A stretch of 64,000 nt of DNA. Origin: WHSW01 sp963781265 (GTDB taxonomy: Bacteria; Actinomycetota; Thermoleophilia; Solirubrobacterales; 70-9). Made by a program: the position numbers and the translations under genes. The notes under the pieces are model-generated. The model searched no databases and was not told the origin of the DNA. It worked only from the letters and a program-made list of their open reading frames with translations. Location of the stretch: assembly GCA_963781265.1 (NCBI GenBank), contig CAWAFH010000018.1, positions 62,001-126,000 on the forward strand. The letters run 5' to 3'. Shown one piece after another: positions 60,328-64,000 of the stretch (its first letter is position 1; each line of letters starts with the position of its first letter).

Positions 60328-63179
60328 AGGGGTGGTCGCTGGCGGGTGAGCTCTTCGAGGGTGAAGACGAAGCTCTCGTAGGTGCGGCCGGTGCCTTGCT
60401 CGAGGCCGATCTCGCAGGTCCGGTTGGAGCACAGGCAGGCGTCGAAGCTGCGGCCTTCGAGCTCGGCGGCCTCGTCGGCGGTCGCCGCGAGCGGCAGCTC
60501 CGGATGCAGCATCCCGCGGTCGCCCGCGAAGCCGCAGCAGGTGGCGGTCGGCGGGATCACGACCTCGTCGGCGAGCTCCGCGGCGATCGCCGCCAGGCCC
60601 GCGTCGAGCTCGAGGTGGCGGCTCGAGCACGGCGGATGCACCGCGACGGCGCCGAGCTTGCGGTCGATCGCGAGCGCGGGCAGCAGCCGCTCGCGCGCCC
60701 AGGCGATCGAATCGACCACGGTCAGCTTCGAGTGGCGCTCGGCGTTGATCTCGCTGAGCAGGGCGACCGATTCCTCGGCGAGCCCCAGCGTGCACGAGCT
60801 CGCGTCGCAGACGATCGGCAGCTCGCCGCCGTCCGACCATCGCCAGAGCGCGTCAAGCGTGTGGTTCGCCATCCGCCGCGCGCCGTCGCGGTAGCCCTTC
60901 GAGGTCCACGGGGTGGCGCAGCAATGGCCGCCGACGTCGGGCGGGATCCAGACCGGCTGGCCGGCGCGCGCGGAGACCGTGGCGAACGCCTCCGGCAGGC
61001 TCAGCGACGGGGCGGAGCCGTTGTGCGCGCGGCCGAAGATCCGGTTGACGCAGGCCGGCAGGTAGACCGCGGCGGCTCCGGCGCGGGTCGTCGCGGGCAG
61101 CTCGGCCGGCGCCGGCGCCGGCATGTTCGGCGGCCACTCGGGCACCAGCTCCGAGCTGAGCGCGCGCCGCGCCGCGCGGCTCGCACCGCGAACGGCGCGC
61201 CGGGCGACGCGGCCGCGATCGCCGGTCCGTAGTCCGGTCCGGGCGACCCGCTCGACCGAGTCCCAGCGCTCCGCCAGGCGTAGCGCGACCTTCTCCGCAC
61301 GCGCGCTGTGTTGGCGGGCGCGCAGCTCCTTGACGAACTTGCCCGTGTCGATGCCCACCGGGCAGACGAGCACGCAGGTGCTGTCCGCGGCGCACGTCTC
61401 GAGCGCGTCGTACTCGTACTGCTCGAGCAGCGCCTCGAGCACCGGCGAGCCGGGCGCCTGGCGAGCCATCTCGCGGCGCAGGACGATCCGCTGGCGCGGG
61501 GTCGTGGTCAGGTGGCGGCTCGGGCAGACCGGCTCGCAGAAGCCGCACTCGACGCAGGTGTTGACCACGTCCTCGATCGCGGGCGTGGTCTTCAGGTTCT
61601 TGAGGTGGACGCCCGGGTCGTCGTTGATCACGACGCCGGGCCCGAGCACGGCGTCGGGGTCGGCCAGCCGCTTGATCCGCCGCATCAGCTCGGTCGCCTT
61701 CTCGCCCCACTCGCGCTCGACGAACGGCGCCATGTTGAGGCCTGTCCCGTGCTCGGCCTTCAGCGAGCCGTCGTAACGGTCGATGACCAGCTCGATCAGG
61801 CCCTCCATGAAGGCGTCGTAGCGCTCCAGGTCCTCGCGCTTGGCGAAGTCGGGGGTGAGCATGAAGTGCAGGTTCCCGGCCGACGCGTGGCCGGCCACTC
61901 CGGGCAGGAAGCCGTGTTCGGTGAGCAGCGCCTGCAGGTCCTTTGCCATCTCGGCCATCTGCGCCGGCGGCACGCAGACGTCCTCGACGATCAGCGCCGT
62001 CCCCGGGGCCCGCATCTTGCCGACCAGCCCGTGCATCCCCTCGCGGACCTGCCAGTAGACCTCGATCGTCTCCGCGTCGCGATGGAAGTCCGGCTCGCGA
62101 ATCAGCTCGCGGCTCGCGAGCACCTCCGCGGCCGCGGCCTCCGCCGCCGCCAGCTCGTCCTCATCCTCGCCGCCGAACTCGACCAGCAGCGCGGCCGAGA
62201 ACGGGTCGAGCTCCTTCCAGTACTCGGGGGTGCCGCGGATGTTGTGAGCCGCGACGATCAGCGCGGGCGCGACCATCAGCTCGACCGCCCGCGCTCCCGC
62301 GGCGACGAACTCGCCGACCGGCTCGAGCGCCGCGTCGACGTTGGCGAAGTGAAGCCACGAGAGGGTCGTGCGGCGCGGCTGCGGCACGGCCTCGAACACG
62401 GCCTCGGCGATGAAGCCGAGCGTGCCCTCGGAGCCGACCAGCAGCCGCCGGAAGATCTCCAGTGGCGTCTCCGCATCGAGGAAAGCGCAGAGCCGGTAGC
62501 CGGTCGTGTTCTTGATCGAGAACTTCCTCCGGATCCGCTCGCTGAGCTCGGCGTCGGCGACGATCTGCTCCCGGATCTCGGCGAGGCCGGCGGCGAGCTC
62601 GGGCTCGGCCTCGGCGAAGCGGCGCTCGGCGTCCGCGGCCCCGGTGTCGATCACCGCGCCGGAGGCGAGCACGAAGGTCAGCTCGCGAACCGTCTCGTAC
62701 GAGTCGCGGGTCACCCCGCAGCGCATCCCGCCCGAGTTGTTGGCGATCACGCCCCCGACGCAGGCGATCTCGGTCGAGGCCGGGTCGGGGCCGAGCTTGA
62801 AGCCGTGCGGGGCGAGCACCCGGTTGACGTGGCCGAGCAGCGTCCCCGGCTTCACCCGAGCGCGGGCGCCCCCGTCCTCGACCTCCACTCCGCGGAAGTG
62901 GCGGCGGACGTCGACCAGGATCCCATCGGTCTGCCCCTGCCCGTTGAGGCTGGTGCCCCCGGCTCGGAAGACGACCGGGATCGAGTGGCGCCGGCCGTAG
63001 GCGATCACCTTGGCGACGTCGGCGCTGTCGCGGGCGACGACCACCGCCTTGGGGAACATCCGGTACGGGCTCGCGTCGGAGGCGTAGCGGACGATGTCGG
63101 ACGCGCGGGTGAGCACCCGCTCGGCGCCCAGGAGGCCGATCAGCTCGCCGCGCAGCGGCTCGGGCGTGCCCGCCGCCAC
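60315..63179 (-). CDS. FAD-linked oxidase with C-terminal Fe-S and CCG domains (D-lactate/glycolate dehydrogenase type)
   Basis: A 954-residue fusion. Residues 30-240 are a PCMH-type FAD domain (VFRAGGTSLNGQGQTDGILV, CVGGVIANNSGGMRCG). Then comes a GlcD C-terminal domain (GHASAGNLHFMLTPDFAK), two 4Fe-4S motifs (CVECGFCEPVCPSRHLTTTP and CAADSTCVLVCPVG) and two CCG-type Cys-rich domains (GGHCCATPWTSKGY, ATCCGFAGDRGM). This is the Dld/GlcD-GlcF fusion layout for membrane-linked 2-hydroxyacid oxidation. GTG 63179 is the first usual start, but a CTG at 63260 in frame would extend it nearer to the upstream ThDP gene, with which it probably forms an operon. Confidence 0.92.
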   Translation of the reverse strand: MAAGTPEPLRGELIGLLGAERVLTRASDIVRYASDASPYRMFPKAVVVARDSADVAKVIAYGRRHSIPVVFRAGGTSLNGQGQTDGILVDVRRHFRGVEVEDGGARARVKPGTLLGHVNRVLAPHGFKLGPDPASTEIACVGGVIANNSGGMRCGVTRDSYETVRELTFVLASGAVIDTGAADAERRFAEAEPELAAGLAEIREQIVADAELSERIRRKFSIKNTTGYRLCAFLDAETPLEIFRRLLVGSEGTLGFIAEAVFEAVPQPRRTTLSWLHFANVDAALEPVGEFVAAGARAVELMVAPALIVAAHNIRGTPEYWKELDPFSAALLVEFGGEDEDELAAAEAAAAEVLASRELIREPDFHRDAETIEVYWQVREGMHGLVGKMRAPGTALIVEDVCVPPAQMAEMAKDLQALLTEHGFLPGVAGHASAGNLHFMLTPDFAKREDLERYDAFMEGLIELVIDRYDGSLKAEHGTGLNMAPFVEREWGEKATELMRRIKRLADPDAVLGPGVVINDDPGVHLKNLKTTPAIEDVVNTCVECGFCEPVCPSRHLTTTPRQRIVLRREMARQAPGSPVLEALLEQYEYDALETCAADSTCVLVCPVGIDTGKFVKELRARQHSARAEKVALRLAERWDSVERVARTGLRTGDRGRVARRAVRGASRAARRALSSELVPEWPPNMPAPAPAELPATTRAGAAAVYLPACVNRIFGRAHNGSAPSLSLPEAFATVSARAGQPVWIPPDVGGHCCATPWTSKGYRDGARRMANHTLDALWRWSDGGELPIVCDASSCTLGLAEESVALLSEINAERHSKLTVVDSIAWARERLLPALAIDRKLGAVAVHPPCSSRHLELDAGLAAIAAELADEVVIPPTATCCGFAGDRGMLHPELPLAATADEAAELEGRSFDACLCSNRTCEIGLEQGTGRTYESFVFTLEELTRQRPPLPTG

Positions 63180-63270
63180 CCAATTCGGCGCGGCGTCGGC
63201 GCTCGCCGCGGTCGGCTCGGGCGCCAGTGGCTCGATCTTGGGCTGGAGCAGGGCGATCAGCCACCCCTTC

Positions 63271-64000
63271 CTAGAACAGCCACATCCCGGGCGCCACGCC
63301 GACCTCGACCAGCCGCGGCCCGGCGGCGGCGATCGCGGCGTCGAGCTCGGCGCGCAGCTCGTCGGCGGTCGAGACGGTGGCCGACGGAACGCCGTAGCCG
63401 CCCGCGATCGCGGCCGTGTCGAGCGCCGGCAGGTCGAGCCCCGGCGCCCCCTCGACGCCCTCGAGCGAGGAGAACCACTTGAGGATCGCGTACTCGCTGT
63501 TGCGCAGGACGAGGAAGGTGACCGGCGCGTCGTAGGCGACCGCGCTCCAGAAAGCCGTGACCGCGTACTGCGCCGAGCCCTCGCCGACCACGCAGACGAC
63601 CGGGCGGTCGGGCCGCGCGAGCTGCACGCCGATCGCCGCCGAGAGGCCGAAGCCGAGGCCGCCGCCGGCGGCGAAGTAGTAGCTGCCCGGCTTCGAGAGC
63701 CGCAGCTGGTTGCGCAGCGCGCTGGTCGACGACGGAGCCTCGAGGACGATGATCCCGTCCTCGGGGAAGGCGGCTGCGAGCGCGTTCATCGCGGCGGTGC
63801 CCGTGATCGGGTCCTCCTCCGGCCCGGCGGTCGGCTCGGGCAGTGACTCGCCGAGCTCGCGGTCCGACTCGCCGACCTCGGCGACGAGCTGCTCCAGCGA
63901 CAGCCTCACGTCGGCGACGATCGCGTCGCCCATCGGCGCCCGCGCGGCCTCGTCGGGGTCGGAGGTGATCTGGACCAGCTCACCGCCCTCCGGCAGCAGC
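63271..64000 (-). CDS. Thiamine-diphosphate enzyme, benzoylformate-decarboxylase-like (N-terminus off the window)
   Basis: The C-terminal 242 codons of a ThDP-dependent enzyme; coding enters from the right edge in frame (LVQITSDPDEAARAP is the end of the central domain). The C-terminal catalytic domain has YYFAAGGGLGFGLSAAIGVQ, then CVVGEGSAQYAVTAFWSAV and FLVLRNSEYAILKWF. The ThDP/Mg motif reads GEGS...RN where most family members have GDGS...NN. PGLDLPALDTAAIAGGYG resembles benzoylformate decarboxylase and phenylglyoxylate-type enzymes. With the 2-hydroxyacid oxidase downstream it could belong to a mandelate-like pathway, which is inference. Confidence 0.88.
   Translation of the reverse strand, partial: LLPEGGELVQITSDPDEAARAPMGDAIVADVRLSLEQLVAEVGESDRELGESLPEPTAGPEEDPITGTAAMNALAAAFPEDGIIVLEAPSSTSALRNQLRLSKPGSYYFAAGGGLGFGLSAAIGVQLARPDRPVVCVVGEGSAQYAVTAFWSAVAYDAPVTFLVLRNSEYAILKWFSSLEGVEGAPGLDLPALDTAAIAGGYGVPSATVSTADELRAELDAAIAAAGPRLVEVGVAPGMWLF

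Noticed and set aside
61308..63482. A ~720-codon plus-strand frame over the FAD/Fe-S oxidase
   Set aside because: Shadow of the minus-strand oxidase; no recognisable domain and it crosses two real genes.

Overview
The window is very GC-rich (above 70 % by eye), densely coded chromosomal DNA from a bacterium. GTG and TTG starts are common and stop/start overlaps of the ATGA/GTGA/TTGA type recur. Gene content points to a deep-branching actinobacterium of the Thermoleophilia (Solirubrobacterales-like): CcmABC-type cytochrome c maturation genes linked to hemA/hemC/cobA-hemD, a WS/DGAT acyltransferase, F420-type nitroreductase-fold and LLM-type flavoenzymes, a DUF3107-like protein, and many genes whose -10 box lies only 6-10 bases before the start codon (leaderless transcripts). 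The taxonomic assignment is inference. I see no prophage, insertion sequence, CRISPR array or replication origin.

Layout. 0-5.2 kb: a lipid-kinase fragment, membrane proteins, a BtrH-type cysteine protein and an amidohydrolase/cyclase pair. 5.2-13.5 kb: a methyltransferase, methylmalonyl-CoA epimerase, a short FtsH, a DUF1385 protein, an M20 peptidase, RarA and an aldehyde dehydrogenase. 14.5-20.6 kb: a tightly coupled tetrapyrrole/cytochrome operon, ccmA-ccmB-ccmC-ccmD-hemA-hemC-cobA/hemD, in which the CcmD-like segment reads without a stop into HemA. 20.6-25 kb: a MerR regulator and an aldo/keto reductase read from mirrored 19-bp-spacer promoters, then a SAM hydrolase, BirA and small enzymes. 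25-35 kb: a helicase with an acidic insertion, TlpA, NfeD plus stomatin, a GalT-like enzyme, AIM24, CapA and tRNA-Arg(CCU).

35.7-42.0 kb holds a histidine-utilisation operon hutH-hutU-def-hutF-hutI, with every junction overlapping by 4 bases. It encodes the route to N-formylglutamate. No hutG is present in the window, but a peptide-deformylase homologue sits between hutU and hutF, which makes it a candidate for the final deformylation step. 42-54 kb carries stress and detoxification-type accessory genes, a large LuxR-type ATPase regulator, a wax ester synthase and a TAT-exported amine oxidase. 54.2-58.4 kb is a redox cluster: ApbE, ferredoxin reductase, a 3Fe-4S-type ferredoxin, a lipoprotein, two single-span proteins and a ferric-reductase-like haem membrane protein. 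58.9-60.3 kb is an alkylation-repair pair (alkA-ogt). The right end has a large FAD/Fe-S oxidase and a truncated ThDP enzyme.

Intergenic DNA carries several long-loop hairpins. Some pairs share loop sequence while their arms differ, suggesting dispersed palindromic repeats. All calls come from reading the sequence; no database search was run.
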